Below are positions 36,954 through 46,065 of a stretch of 64,000 bases of DNA, piece by piece. Position numbers and translations under genes: made by a program. The notes under the pieces were generated by a model that was not told the DNA's origin, made no database searches, and saw only the letters and a list, made by a program, of their open reading frames with translations. Numbering within the stretch: the stretch's first letter is position 1; every line of letters starts with the position of its first letter. This DNA comes from Legionella taurinensis (lineage in GTDB: Bacteria > Pseudomonadota > Gammaproteobacteria > Legionellales > Legionellaceae): assembly GCF_900452865.1 (NCBI RefSeq), contig NZ_UGOZ01000001.1, positions 744,001 through 808,000 on the forward strand, read 5' to 3'.

Positions 36954-36977
36954 GGGCGTGAAAAATGATTCACGCCC
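36954..36977. terminator. Hairpin between convergent genes
   Basis: GGGCGTGAA / TTCACGCCC, a perfect 9-bp stem with a 6-base loop, lies between the DUF945 gene and the convergent coiled-coil gene. No T-run follows on either side, so it may act as an RNA end-protecting stem rather than a classic terminator. Confidence 0.4.
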
Positions 36978-36985
36978 AAGCGTCA

Positions 36986-38386
36986 TTAAGTCATCAACTG
37001 CTGGGTAGCAATGGCGCCCAATGCCACCGTAATGTGGCTTATCGTGGCATTGCTCGGCAGGTAGCTTTTAAAAAAGCCATAATAATCGGGTTCATTCGGC
37101 GGGGGGCTGGTGTGCAATTCGTTGAGGTCATCATCAGTGCTTGTCTCTGATGCTTCTTCGCTGAGGCCTTGTTGGGTATCTGCCGTTTCCTCCTGTGTGG
37201 TCGGCGTTTGCATCGCCTGTTGGGCCAGCAGTTTGTGGTATTGATCCTTAAGGAGTTGCTTTTCCTCCTGTAAATCGCGCAATTGCTGGAGCAGTGCCTG
37301 ATTTTTTTGTTCCTGTTGGGTTAATTTAACCTTTTGAAGTCGCTCGTGGGTTTGTTCATAATTTTTCTGTACCTCCTGAAGATGGTATTGCAATTGATGG
37401 CGGTATCGTTCCCAATCCCTGGCCGAGGACAATTCCTCGTTTTGGCTGATGGTAATTTGCTTGAGTTCATCGTCATTGATTTCAAGATGCAGGGCTTTTT
37501 CCGCGTTTTCGTAGTGCAGGGCGGAGTCCTGGAGTGATTCGATGAGTTCAACAGAAAAAAAACAGGATTTTATCCAGTAATAGCATTGTGTGTACCAGGA
37601 CAGTTGCTCCCAGCGGCTTCGGCAGGAGTAATAATGTTTACTGGCTGCGTTGAAATGATTTATTTTTTGTTCGAATGAGGCAATCTTTGCCTGAATTTCG
37701 GAACGTTGGGACGCAAAAACGGTGAGCTTTTTTTCAAGTTTTTTGCAGGCTTCAAGTCCTGAGGTGTCTTCAGGAGGGATCGATAAAGGCTTGAGCTCAA
37801 TGGGTTCAATGGGTAGTATTTCTTTTTCTTGCGGGGCGGGCACGGAAGCGAACAGCTTGACCAGCCGGGTAATGTAATCCTTGGGACTTTCCGTATCTCC
37901 CCTGTCTAACTGCTCATTGATGAGAGGAATGCCATTCTGTACGCAATAGGGTTTAATCTCATCGAGAAGGGCTAAGGCTTGGCAGGCGGTCGATTTTTTC
38001 TTGTCCTCGACGGATTTAACGACAAACGAGCGAAGCATCCAAATCGTGCCTTCATACTGAACGTCGCGGTAATTTTTCAGGTGCTGGTAGTAGACAATGG
38101 CAAAAATTAAGCTTTCCCGGCTGGTGATCTTCGGTAAATGAAATTCGTAATCCGCTTCTTCTGTTTTGAATGCGATTTTATTGTTAAATTTCACTGCCTC
38201 TTGATGCAGGTGATTAGCCACTTCCTTAATTTCGGTGATCCCCTGCGTCTCGATCTGAAGCCCGATACGAATTAAGTTCCTGGCGATTTGAATTTGCCGT
38301 GTGTACTCTGGATTGGTTTTGACCTGGGGGAGTTGGTTGATTACGTCTTTAAAGCATTGCCAATAAACAGTCATCGAAATCATCAT
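36986..38386 (-). CDS. Coiled-coil protein, effector candidate
   Basis: The product is 466 residues. The N-terminal ~165 residues are helical (an unknown domain with YEGTIWMLRSFVVKSVEDKKK). A proline/glutamate linker (~190-205) leads to a long coiled coil (~215-395) rich in Gln, Glu, Lys. The C-terminus has an acidic Ser/Thr block (EEASETSTDDDLNEL) and ends in a hydrophobic helix (ISHITVALGAIATQQLM). The acidic block before the C-terminus resembles E-block Dot/Icm signals. Either of two adjacent ATGs (38386, 38383) may be used; AGGA spacing favours 38383. Confidence 0.65.
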   Translation of the reverse strand: MMISMTVYWQCFKDVINQLPQVKTNPEYTRQIQIARNLIRIGLQIETQGITEIKEVANHLHQEAVKFNNKIAFKTEEADYEFHLPKITSRESLIFAIVYYQHLKNYRDVQYEGTIWMLRSFVVKSVEDKKKSTACQALALLDEIKPYCVQNGIPLINEQLDRGDTESPKDYITRLVKLFASVPAPQEKEILPIEPIELKPLSIPPEDTSGLEACKKLEKKLTVFASQRSEIQAKIASFEQKINHFNAASKHYYSCRSRWEQLSWYTQCYYWIKSCFFSVELIESLQDSALHYENAEKALHLEINDDELKQITISQNEELSSARDWERYRHQLQYHLQEVQKNYEQTHERLQKVKLTQQEQKNQALLQQLRDLQEEKQLLKDQYHKLLAQQAMQTPTTQEETADTQQGLSEEASETSTDDDLNELHTSPPPNEPDYYGFFKSYLPSNATISHITVALGAIATQQLMT

Positions 38387-38474
38387 CAGTCCTTTTAGAT
38401 CATCCCTCGTTTTAATGTAAAGGGGTTAGGTAAAAAAATCTACACTTCTTTTCCAGGAGGAGGTGTGAAGACCG

Positions 38475-39215
38475 CTAGGCAATTGAATGGATTAACGTTT
38501 TAAGTCGAAAGGCGTCGTTGGGGGCGCAACATTTTTCATCATTATCAAAATAACAGAAGACCGGTTTTCCTTCGTCGTGCCAGGCGACTATCTTACTGGC
38601 GTAACGTTTGAGCGTCTCGTCGTCGTAAGAACCCTGATAGGCCGAAGGGTCAGGGCCGTGCATGCGAATGTAGATAAAGGAGCCGGTCACCACCTCCGGA
38701 GACTGGTAAGTTTTAAAGTCATAAAAACACAGGCTCATGCCATGCTGGTGCAGTAATTCATAAAGCGCGTCGCAAAACCAGCTTTTATGACGAAACTCAA
38801 AGGTGTACAGGTATTGCTTGGGCAGACTTTCAACAAAAGCCTGAAGTACCGGGATATTGACAGGCCAATAGGGTGGAAACTGGAAAAGTATGGCCCCTAG
38901 TTTTTCCTCAAAATGACTGAATGCCTGGAGCAGGTTGACGGTACTTTCAGTTATGTCGCGTAAACGCTTGATGTGGGTGATGTAACGGTTGGCTTTGCAG
39001 GAAAAAACAAAGTCCGGTGGCGTCATGGCCACCCATTTCCTGACATTTTTTTCTTTGGGAACCTGATAAAAACTGTTGTTGAGTTCAACGGAAGCAAACG
39101 TCTGGGTATAACAGGGCAAAACCTGGTCGGGTTTTATTTTTTCAGGATAGAAAATCCCTATCCAGCCAGGATAGCTCCAGCCTGACGTGCCGATATGAAC
39201 CCCCTTTTTTTCCAT
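38475..39215 (-). CDS. DUF72 family protein (YecE-like)
   Basis: The product is 246 residues. Family landmarks: HIGTSGWSYPGWIGIFYP at the start, FASVELNNSFYQVP, FSCKANRYITHIKRL, GAILFQFPP, a FEFRHKSW strand and a closing YFDNDEKCCAPNDA. DUF72 proteins adopt a TIM-barrel and their activity is not established. ATG 39215 is chosen because AGG lies 6 bases upstream; the longer frame from 39305 begins in poor sequence. Confidence 0.9.
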   Translation of the reverse strand: MEKKGVHIGTSGWSYPGWIGIFYPEKIKPDQVLPCYTQTFASVELNNSFYQVPKEKNVRKWVAMTPPDFVFSCKANRYITHIKRLRDITESTVNLLQAFSHFEEKLGAILFQFPPYWPVNIPVLQAFVESLPKQYLYTFEFRHKSWFCDALYELLHQHGMSLCFYDFKTYQSPEVVTGSFIYIRMHGPDPSAYQGSYDDETLKRYASKIVAWHDEGKPVFCYFDNDEKCCAPNDAFRLKTLIHSIA

Positions 39216-39357
39216 GATGAGCCTGCAAGAAGTCCTTTTTATAACTATAGACGCTGGGGCCGAGCCGCGGGCGACAGGGCAACATTTTGATCTGTTAATA
39301 ATCACATAATAATTTTTAATTACAATTAGATTATGTTTTGATTATTTTGTTGCAAAA

Positions 39358-41274
39358 ATGAAAACAATTGCTATTGTAGGCGGCGGTCCCATCGGTTTGT
39401 ATCTGGCCATCCGGTTGAGCCAGGTCTTAGGCAGTCAATTGAGTGAATTTAAAATCATCATCATTGAACCGAAACTCAATGATTACAATCGGCCGGGCAT
39501 TGTTGCAAAGAATGTGCTGGACTTGATTGAACGGCACATCAAACTCGGTAATGAGGTACTGAAAGCCAGTGATGACAGTGACAGTTCCATCTTCATCGGC
39601 CGGCTGGAAGCGGCTTTGCTCAAGGAGGCAAAGCATTACCCCATCCAGTTTGTAAAAGCCGCTCTGACCGGCATGAGCCCGCAGGGGGATTTACTGCTTG
39701 ATAATGGCCAGCGCCTGACGTGTGATTACGCGTTTGATTGCACGGGAGCAAGGCGCAAACTGATTTCCTCAGTCAACAGCCAGTTGTCACCTGGGACCAA
39801 ATTCACGGTTTCAACGGTGGCTGATAATCCCAGGAAAAATCATTTTGTTGCCTATGTGACCATGGATACCACCAATGCTGCACGAATGATTGAAGACACC
39901 AAAAGGGATCCTTTGCAGCGTGCATTGGGGTTGCAGCGTTTGCGCAGTGAATTTAAATGGCCTGAATTTGTTGAGCCGGAACTCAGTCAACGCCGCTACA
40001 CCACTGACGAGTCGGTGCTTTTTTATCTTTATTATGAAACCCCGCCGCAGTTTAATTCGATTTCCCAATCCAAACAGAAGGAGTGGTTGTCGGCGTTAAT
40101 CGAATTCAAGACAGGCCATGCGCTTAAGTTCCACGTCGAAGACGATCCTCTGAAATTCAGCGCTTTTGTTGTCGATCCGGACAAGGTGAATGAAGTCTAT
40201 CTGCAAACCAGTGCCTTGCCCTTCATTGCGTTACCTATGGGTGATGCGCACATCAAACCGGATTTTCGCCTGGGAATAGGAATTCGCAGCGGCGTTTTAA
40301 GAGCAGAATCGTTTATTACGGCATTGGTTAAAAGCGGCGGAATTATACCTGGGGCATTAAAACCCTATGAGGTGTTGGTGCAAAATCCCATGGGATGGCA
40401 TGAGCAGACCCTGCAATCGGAGTACCGCCTGGAGAAAGAAAAAATAAAAAATGCCCTGCCCCAAACGAAAAAAATGTACATGGCGGCTTTATCCCAGGCC
40501 GAGACCGATATCGACCGGTTAACGCTTGAGGCTGGCCTGGATGACATCAATACACAACTCGCACTGGAACAGCTGGCTCTGGCCAGAGAGCATTTTGCGA
40601 TTGCCGCACATGAAAAAAGCGACCAACAGCCTATCCGACGAATTCGTCTATCCAAAACCAGTGTCGTTCTTCAGGAGGAAGCCTTGCGCGATTGCGAGAA
40701 AGCCTTATTTAGTGCCCTGGAATTGATGCCAGCCCATAAACAGAACGTTGTTAAAGACGAATTGCTTGATTTGGCGAGGAGTTACAAGGAGGTTGCCGGC
40801 CGGCTTTTTCTAAATGACCAGAAAGCGACTGCGAAGATTTATTACAAGGCCGCGGCTAACCTGTTAGGCACCTTTTTTTCAGCGGAATACTCCTTGGAGT
40901 TAGTGAAAATATATTCCAATTTATTAATCATTGCCAAACAACAAGAGCAATATAACTTGTTGGAAAATTACAATAATCTGGCTTTACAATGGTTAAAGCG
41001 TCAGGATGAGTCCTTACCTGAGGTTAAAAAATTAAAGGATAAGATCCGGTATAATCATTGTGAAGGCATCCTGACGCAGATAGCGAATGAAGCGAAAAAA
41101 GAAACACCGGATAAACAGGTGATGGCCAAACTGGAAGAAGCAGAAATCAATTATAGCCAATTACAGAGTCAGGAGCTGTTATCCGAGGTGGAAAATAAGA
41201 AGCTCGGGGCGCTTATGGACAAAATAAAGCAAAGCACCTTAAAAAACACCCAGACAATTGATAAAACAACCTAA
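39358..41274 (+). CDS. MICAL-like FAD-dependent monooxygenase with helical C-terminus
   Basis: The product is 638 residues. An FAD Rossmann fold opens the protein (IAIVGGGPIGLYLAIRL, GxGxxG at 8-13), an IIEP acidic end of beta-2 follows, and AFDCTGARRKL (~120-130) and LPMGDAHIKPDFRLGIGIRSGV (the GD motif, ~290-312) complete the flavin site. The C-terminal ~270 residues are helical, with repeat-like Ala/Tyr/Leu pairs resembling TPR. The layout recalls MICAL-type flavoprotein hydroxylases fused to an interaction domain, seen among secreted effectors. Substrate unknown. No strong ribosome binding site. Confidence 0.7.
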   Translation: MKTIAIVGGGPIGLYLAIRLSQVLGSQLSEFKIIIIEPKLNDYNRPGIVAKNVLDLIERHIKLGNEVLKASDDSDSSIFIGRLEAALLKEAKHYPIQFVKAALTGMSPQGDLLLDNGQRLTCDYAFDCTGARRKLISSVNSQLSPGTKFTVSTVADNPRKNHFVAYVTMDTTNAARMIEDTKRDPLQRALGLQRLRSEFKWPEFVEPELSQRRYTTDESVLFYLYYETPPQFNSISQSKQKEWLSALIEFKTGHALKFHVEDDPLKFSAFVVDPDKVNEVYLQTSALPFIALPMGDAHIKPDFRLGIGIRSGVLRAESFITALVKSGGIIPGALKPYEVLVQNPMGWHEQTLQSEYRLEKEKIKNALPQTKKMYMAALSQAETDIDRLTLEAGLDDINTQLALEQLALAREHFAIAAHEKSDQQPIRRIRLSKTSVVLQEEALRDCEKALFSALELMPAHKQNVVKDELLDLARSYKEVAGRLFLNDQKATAKIYYKAAANLLGTFFSAEYSLELVKIYSNLLIIAKQQEQYNLLENYNNLALQWLKRQDESLPEVKKLKDKIRYNHCEGILTQIANEAKKETPDKQVMAKLEEAEINYSQLQSQELLSEVENKKLGALMDKIKQSTLKNTQTIDKTT

Positions 41275-41299
41275 AGGCTTGAGATAGCCGCTGCGGGCC

Positions 41300-42937
41300 T
41301 TAGAGCGAATCGATTGATTCATTGAAGGCAACGACCTGATTTCTGCCATTGTGTTTGGCGATATACAACGCTTTATCCGCGGCATTAATCAAGGGTTGAA
41401 CCTCCTTGAGCGGCGGGCAGCAGGCAATCCCCACGCTGAGCGTGACCACGAAATGGTGATTGTCGGCCTCAAATTGCAACTGGGACACCTGGTGACGAAA
41501 ATTGTCGCAGATGCGAATGGCATGGGCCTGCTGCACTTCAGGCAGGACGACAGCAAACTCCTCACCGCCATAACGGCCGATAATGTCTGAGCGCCGAAAG
41601 GAATTCTGCAGCAGAATAGCAATTTTACGGATGACCTGATCGCCCACGGGGTGGCCGAAATTGTCATTGATTAATTTAAAATGATCGATGTCCAGCATGG
41701 CAAACGACAGGGGCCTTTTATTACGCTGAGCACGCGATACTTCATTTTCAAGACGCTGGATAATGTTGGTGTGGTTATACAGTCCGGTAAAGCTGTCTTT
41801 GACCATGAGTGATCCCAGTACCCGGGCCCGTTTGGCACGGGACGTCAGGACATGAATCAAATCCTGAGGCTCAACGGGTTTTAACAGGAAATCATCACCG
41901 CCAAGGTTCAACGCGGACAATTGTTTGACGCGATCGCCTTCGCTGGAGAGAAAAACAATGGGAATCCCGGTGTATTGCGGTTCCTGCCGCAGCAGGACGG
42001 CCAGTTCAAGGCCTGTGCATTCCGGCATATAGATATCCATAAGCAGCAAATCCGGTTGAAAATCTTCAATGGATTCAATGAGTGCCAGCGGGTTGGTAAT
42101 AAAGCGCGCCTCCATGCCGGCTTCTTTTAAAATCAGGGTGTAGTATTCCGCAACCGAGATCGAGTCATCAATGATGAGGATGCGGTAAGGCTCCCGCGGT
42201 TGGCCGATGGTGATTTGAATTAATTTTTTAGCCAGCAGAAAAGGATCGAGGGGTTTTTGATAAAAATCCGTGCTGCCAAGACGGATGGCTCTAAGCCGGG
42301 TTAGGATATCCCCCTGACGGGCTAAGCAAAACAAAGGGATGGACCGTTTAAATTGGCTTAAGAAATCGGTTAAGAATTCGGTCTCTTTCTCTCTTAGGGA
42401 ATCCAGATCAATGAGGATGGCTGCGGGTATCTTTTTTTCAATCATGTCCTTGAGCGATACCGCCTGAGTTATTTTGAGTAATTTTAAATCTGATTCCTCC
42501 AGATTTTTTTTTAATTCTTCTGCCAGCGAATCGCTATTGCTTAATAAATACACCAGTGATTCCTGCGGCTTTTTTGCAACCTTCACCGGACCCGGGGAAG
42601 GGGTCTCGGCGATACAGTCAGTCAGGATCAATTCCAGGTATTTCAGTAATTGTTCTATCTCGCGTTGTTCGTTCAACGAAAGAGGATCAGGGCGCTCCAG
42701 CAGGGATTTTAAATAAACTTCCAGCGCGCGGGCGGCTTTTCCCAATTCAGTATAGCCATAGGTTCCTGCCGAGCCGCACAGGCTGTGGACATTGCGATGA
42801 AAATCAATCAGACGCGCTTTATCCCATTCTTTCAGCAAAGCGGTCCATTCCTCCCGCAGGGTCTCGATTTTACCGGGCAGGCTTTGGCGATACGTTGCAA
42901 ATAACGCGTTTAACTTATGCTGTACATCTTCGTTCAT
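41300..42937 (-). CDS. Hpt-REC-REC-GGDEF signalling protein
   Basis: The product is 545 residues. An Hpt domain (~1-100) carries the phospho-accepting H51 in FHRNVHSLCGSAGTYG. A receiver-like domain (~125-245) comes next; it seems degenerate, as its LLS start lacks the paired acids. A full receiver (~250-370) has IDDS and LLMDIYMPECTG with the phospho-Asp. A GGDEF domain ends the protein, with GGEEF at 457-461 and the inhibitory RRSD site five residues before it. It likely makes cyclic di-GMP under phosphorelay control. Its start overlaps the preceding CheY-like gene by 4 bases. Confidence 0.9.
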   Translation of the reverse strand: MNEDVQHKLNALFATYRQSLPGKIETLREEWTALLKEWDKARLIDFHRNVHSLCGSAGTYGYTELGKAARALEVYLKSLLERPDPLSLNEQREIEQLLKYLELILTDCIAETPSPGPVKVAKKPQESLVYLLSNSDSLAEELKKNLEESDLKLLKITQAVSLKDMIEKKIPAAILIDLDSLREKETEFLTDFLSQFKRSIPLFCLARQGDILTRLRAIRLGSTDFYQKPLDPFLLAKKLIQITIGQPREPYRILIIDDSISVAEYYTLILKEAGMEARFITNPLALIESIEDFQPDLLLMDIYMPECTGLELAVLLRQEPQYTGIPIVFLSSEGDRVKQLSALNLGGDDFLLKPVEPQDLIHVLTSRAKRARVLGSLMVKDSFTGLYNHTNIIQRLENEVSRAQRNKRPLSFAMLDIDHFKLINDNFGHPVGDQVIRKIAILLQNSFRRSDIIGRYGGEEFAVVLPEVQQAHAIRICDNFRHQVSQLQFEADNHHFVVTLSVGIACCPPLKEVQPLINAADKALYIAKHNGRNQVVAFNESIDSL

Positions 42938-43323
42938 GCCTGTCTTTCCCAGGCCGATTTAATCTTATCGGCCAATGTCATCGGATCAAAAGGTTTGGAA
43001 ATCACTTCCAACGCACCCATGGACATGTAGTGCTGTATTTCTTCGCTTTGGATTTTTGCGGTCATGAAAATCGCTGGGATTTGCACATAACCTGGCATTT
43101 TACGCAGTTCGCTTAAGGCTGTTGGGCCATCCATGCCGGGCATCATGACGTCGAGAAGCAATAAATCGGGTGCTGTTTCTTTAGCCGCTTTAAGGACCTC
43201 AAAGCCATTCGTGCAATAAATCACCTCAAAGCCGCCTAAATCTTCCAGCGCGATTTGCGCGATTTCCCTGATGTCCGACTCGTCCTCGGCATAAAGAATG
43301 GTATTAAGAGTTTTGTTGGACAT
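42934..43323 (-). CDS. CheY-like response regulator
   Basis: The product is 129 residues, a single receiver domain: YAEDESD acidic pocket, LLLLDVMMPGMDG with the phospho-Asp, FMTAK with Thr/Ala-Lys, and ISKPFDP with the conserved Lys-Pro. It overlaps the hybrid kinase gene upstream by 20 bases and the GGDEF gene downstream by 4, so the three are translated from one message. It probably shuttles phosphate between the kinase and the Hpt protein. Confidence 0.92.
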   Translation of the reverse strand: MSNKTLNTILYAEDESDIREIAQIALEDLGGFEVIYCTNGFEVLKAAKETAPDLLLLDVMMPGMDGPTALSELRKMPGYVQIPAIFMTAKIQSEEIQHYMSMGALEVISKPFDPMTLADKIKSAWERQA

Positions 43324-45988
43324 AGTGATCTTCCTTTAATGGTTCAGGAAACAGATTCTTAATTTTAGTCAACAGTTCATTATTGGTGATTTTTGATTTC
43401 ACCAGTGCATCAATGACATAGCGCGAGAAATCCTTATCCAGTTCGGTCGCTGAATAGACGATAACCGGAATCTGGCGCTGGGCAAGTAACGGCAGCAGCG
43501 AACTGCCATTGCCGTCAGGCAGGAGGAGATCAAGAATCACGGCATCCACCTTGGTTTGCAGCAATTGAGTCTTGGCTTTTTTAAGGGTATCCACGGCAAT
43601 GAGATTGACCGTTTTACTTAAGACCTCGTGAATGATTTTCTGGGTATCGGCGTCATCTTCAATGTGTAAAACCACGGGCAGACTGTTTGATTGCGGATGG
43701 TGAATGCGCGAAATGGCCTGCGTTAACTTGCCAAAATTGATGGGTTTCTCCAGCCAGTCAATGACGGAGAGGGCATCGCCGTTAATGATTGCCTGCCCTG
43801 TTTCGGCGATGATGGAGAGGACAATAATGGGTAAATCATGGGTTTTCGGTGAATTGCGCAATTCACGGATAAAGGTAATACCATCCTGGTCCGGCAGGAT
43901 TAAATCAAGCAGAATGGCTTCGTAATTGTGTTTTTCGAGCAGCACTTTCGCTTCGCCAACAGACCCGGCGATGTCGCATTGCCAGCCGGACGCTTCCATG
44001 AGCAGGCTTAAATACTTCGCCTGGTCGAGGTCATCTTCGCAGATTAGAAACCGTTTCTCATCGGCGGCAGGCGTACTGATTTCTCCCGCTGGCATGTAAG
44101 CACTGCTTGGCAAGTCGAAGTAGAAGGTCGTACCCTCACCCGGCTGGCTGCTGAAATTGATGCTGCCCCCAAGCTTCTCAATAATGATTTTACTGATACT
44201 CAAACCTAAGCCGGTACCGCTTTTTCCGCGTGTGGAGGAGGAGTCAGCCTGAGAAAATTTCTGAAAAATCCGGGGCTGAAATTCAAGCGGAATACCTGAT
44301 CCCTGATCCGTCACTGAAACCCGAACCTGTTCGCCGTGGGTGGATAAGGAAATGGACACTTTACCGCCCTGGTTGGAAAATTTAACGGCATTGGAAATTA
44401 AATTGGCCAAAACCTGCATGAGACGGTGGGGATCGGCCTGGACATAGGTATCCGGCAGGCCGTCTTTGAGTTCAATGTCGATGCCGTATTTTTCGCCATA
44501 GGCTTTGTTGGCGATGACGGCTTCGTTGACCAGTTTGTTTAATTCGACGGACTGGATGTCAAACACCATCTTGCCGCTTTCAATTTTCTCCATATCGAGG
44601 ATGTCGTTAATCAGCAGCAATAGGCGCTCGCAGTTTTTATTGGCGATGTCCAGCAGTTTTTTAGCCTTGTCTGAAAATTCCCCCACAGTACCGCCCATGA
44701 TTAAACCCAGTGAACCTAAAATGGACGTCAGCGGCGTTCTTAATTCATGGCTGACCACGGAGACAAATTCGCTTTTGATTTTTTCAGTCTGTTTCAGTTC
44801 GGTGATGTCGTGAATGGCAATCACTGCCCCTAAGGCATAGCCGTCTTCACGGATAATGGGTTGTCCGTCAATCACCACGTTGCGGGAGATGCCATTTTTG
44901 AATCGCAGTACAAGTTCCTTGCCATGGATGCGTTTTCCTCGCAGTGCCTGGCAAAGCGGCGTGTCTTCCGCTGCAAGTGGCGTCTCCTTGTTCAATTCAT
45001 ACAGTTCAAAATAATCGACTTGTTCCATCACCTGCGGGTTTTTCATCTCGCCGACAAATTTGTGCAGGGCCTGGTTAAAAACCGTAATCCGCCCCTGCGC
45101 ATCGCAGGCGATGATGCCGTCATCCAAATTATTGAGCATGGCATTTAGAAATTCCTTCTCATTTTGTATGGCATTGAGCATTTTTCGGTAATAGGTGGAG
45201 ACAGTGAGGGCAAGTGCAATAATCAAACTGGTCACTCCGGCAATAAAGAGTGCCATCCAGGTTGGATGGATGGTGGTGGCGTGCTCCATGTTCATGCCGG
45301 CCAAGGGGGTAAAGAGAGCAGCGGCCATGCCTGTGTAATGCATGCCGCAAATGGCGATCCCCATGACCAGTGCGCTGCCTGTTTTAAACAGTAACTGCTG
45401 CCTTCCGGTTCGTTTTGTGCTTTCAATGGTCAGCCATAAGGCCGCTTCCGAGGCAAAAAGAGCAATCAGAATAGAGAGGGTAAATAAACCGGGAAGGTAT
45501 TGAATATTGACATGGGTTTTCATGCCCTCCATGCCCATGTAGTGCATGGTGGCAATCGCCAACCCAATGAGGACGCCGCCTTTGGCGATATCGGCGAAGG
45601 GACGTTTCTGATCCTTTAAGATATAGAGGGCAAAAGCCGATGCGGCAATGGCAACCAGCATGGAGGAAATAGTCCATATCAGCTCGTAACTCATGGGCAT
45701 CGCCATGATAAAAGCCAGCATGCCAATAAAGTGCATGGACCAGATGCCGGCGCCCATGGCAAAGGCGCCGCCTGTTATCCAGTAAATTTTATATTGTGGG
45801 GATTTTTCCGCGCGAAGCCTGCCCACAAAGTCTAAGGCAACGTAAGAGGCTAAAACAGCAATGACATAGGATAAAATGACGAGTTTCAGATCATAGCGGC
45901 CTGTTAATAGATCGTCAGGCAGAGGGCCTGTGTGGAACCAGTTCAAATCCATTTTCATAGTCATCTCTAGTGTGGCTGGCCTCATCAT
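43304..45988 (-). CDS. MHYT-PAS hybrid sensor histidine kinase with two receivers
   Basis: The product is up to 894 residues. Three MHYT-type repeats (MHFIGMLAF, MHYMGMEGM, MHYTGMAAA) lie in seven membrane helices (~25-260); MHYT domains are proposed copper-dependent gas sensors. A PAS domain (~285-405) follows, then HisKA with VVSHELRTPLTS, HATPase (NLISNAVKFSN, GTGLGLSISK), and two receivers (ICEDDLDQ...LLDLILPDQDG; HIEDDADT...LDLLLPDGNG). The second receiver's lysine region is DALVKSK. ATG 45958 is an alternative start, with AGAG 6 bases upstream. First gene of the operon. Confidence 0.92.
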   Translation of the reverse strand: MMRPATLEMTMKMDLNWFHTGPLPDDLLTGRYDLKLVILSYVIAVLASYVALDFVGRLRAEKSPQYKIYWITGGAFAMGAGIWSMHFIGMLAFIMAMPMSYELIWTISSMLVAIAASAFALYILKDQKRPFADIAKGGVLIGLAIATMHYMGMEGMKTHVNIQYLPGLFTLSILIALFASEAALWLTIESTKRTGRQQLLFKTGSALVMGIAICGMHYTGMAAALFTPLAGMNMEHATTIHPTWMALFIAGVTSLIIALALTVSTYYRKMLNAIQNEKEFLNAMLNNLDDGIIACDAQGRITVFNQALHKFVGEMKNPQVMEQVDYFELYELNKETPLAAEDTPLCQALRGKRIHGKELVLRFKNGISRNVVIDGQPIIREDGYALGAVIAIHDITELKQTEKIKSEFVSVVSHELRTPLTSILGSLGLIMGGTVGEFSDKAKKLLDIANKNCERLLLLINDILDMEKIESGKMVFDIQSVELNKLVNEAVIANKAYGEKYGIDIELKDGLPDTYVQADPHRLMQVLANLISNAVKFSNQGGKVSISLSTHGEQVRVSVTDQGSGIPLEFQPRIFQKFSQADSSSTRGKSGTGLGLSISKIIIEKLGGSINFSSQPGEGTTFYFDLPSSAYMPAGEISTPAADEKRFLICEDDLDQAKYLSLLMEASGWQCDIAGSVGEAKVLLEKHNYEAILLDLILPDQDGITFIRELRNSPKTHDLPIIVLSIIAETGQAIINGDALSVIDWLEKPINFGKLTQAISRIHHPQSNSLPVVLHIEDDADTQKIIHEVLSKTVNLIAVDTLKKAKTQLLQTKVDAVILDLLLPDGNGSSLLPLLAQRQIPVIVYSATELDKDFSRYVIDALVKSKITNNELLTKIKNLFPEPLKEDHYVQQNS

Positions 45989-46065
45989 GAAGCCATTCTG
46001 CTTTTCTTAGTATAGCTATTTTCCAAGTGGATGAATAATTGTTCGTTTATTTCGTTTAAATGCTG

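Noticed and set aside
42556-43116. 186-codon plus-strand frame
   Set aside because: Antisense to two well-supported signalling genes with intact motifs; no family signal.
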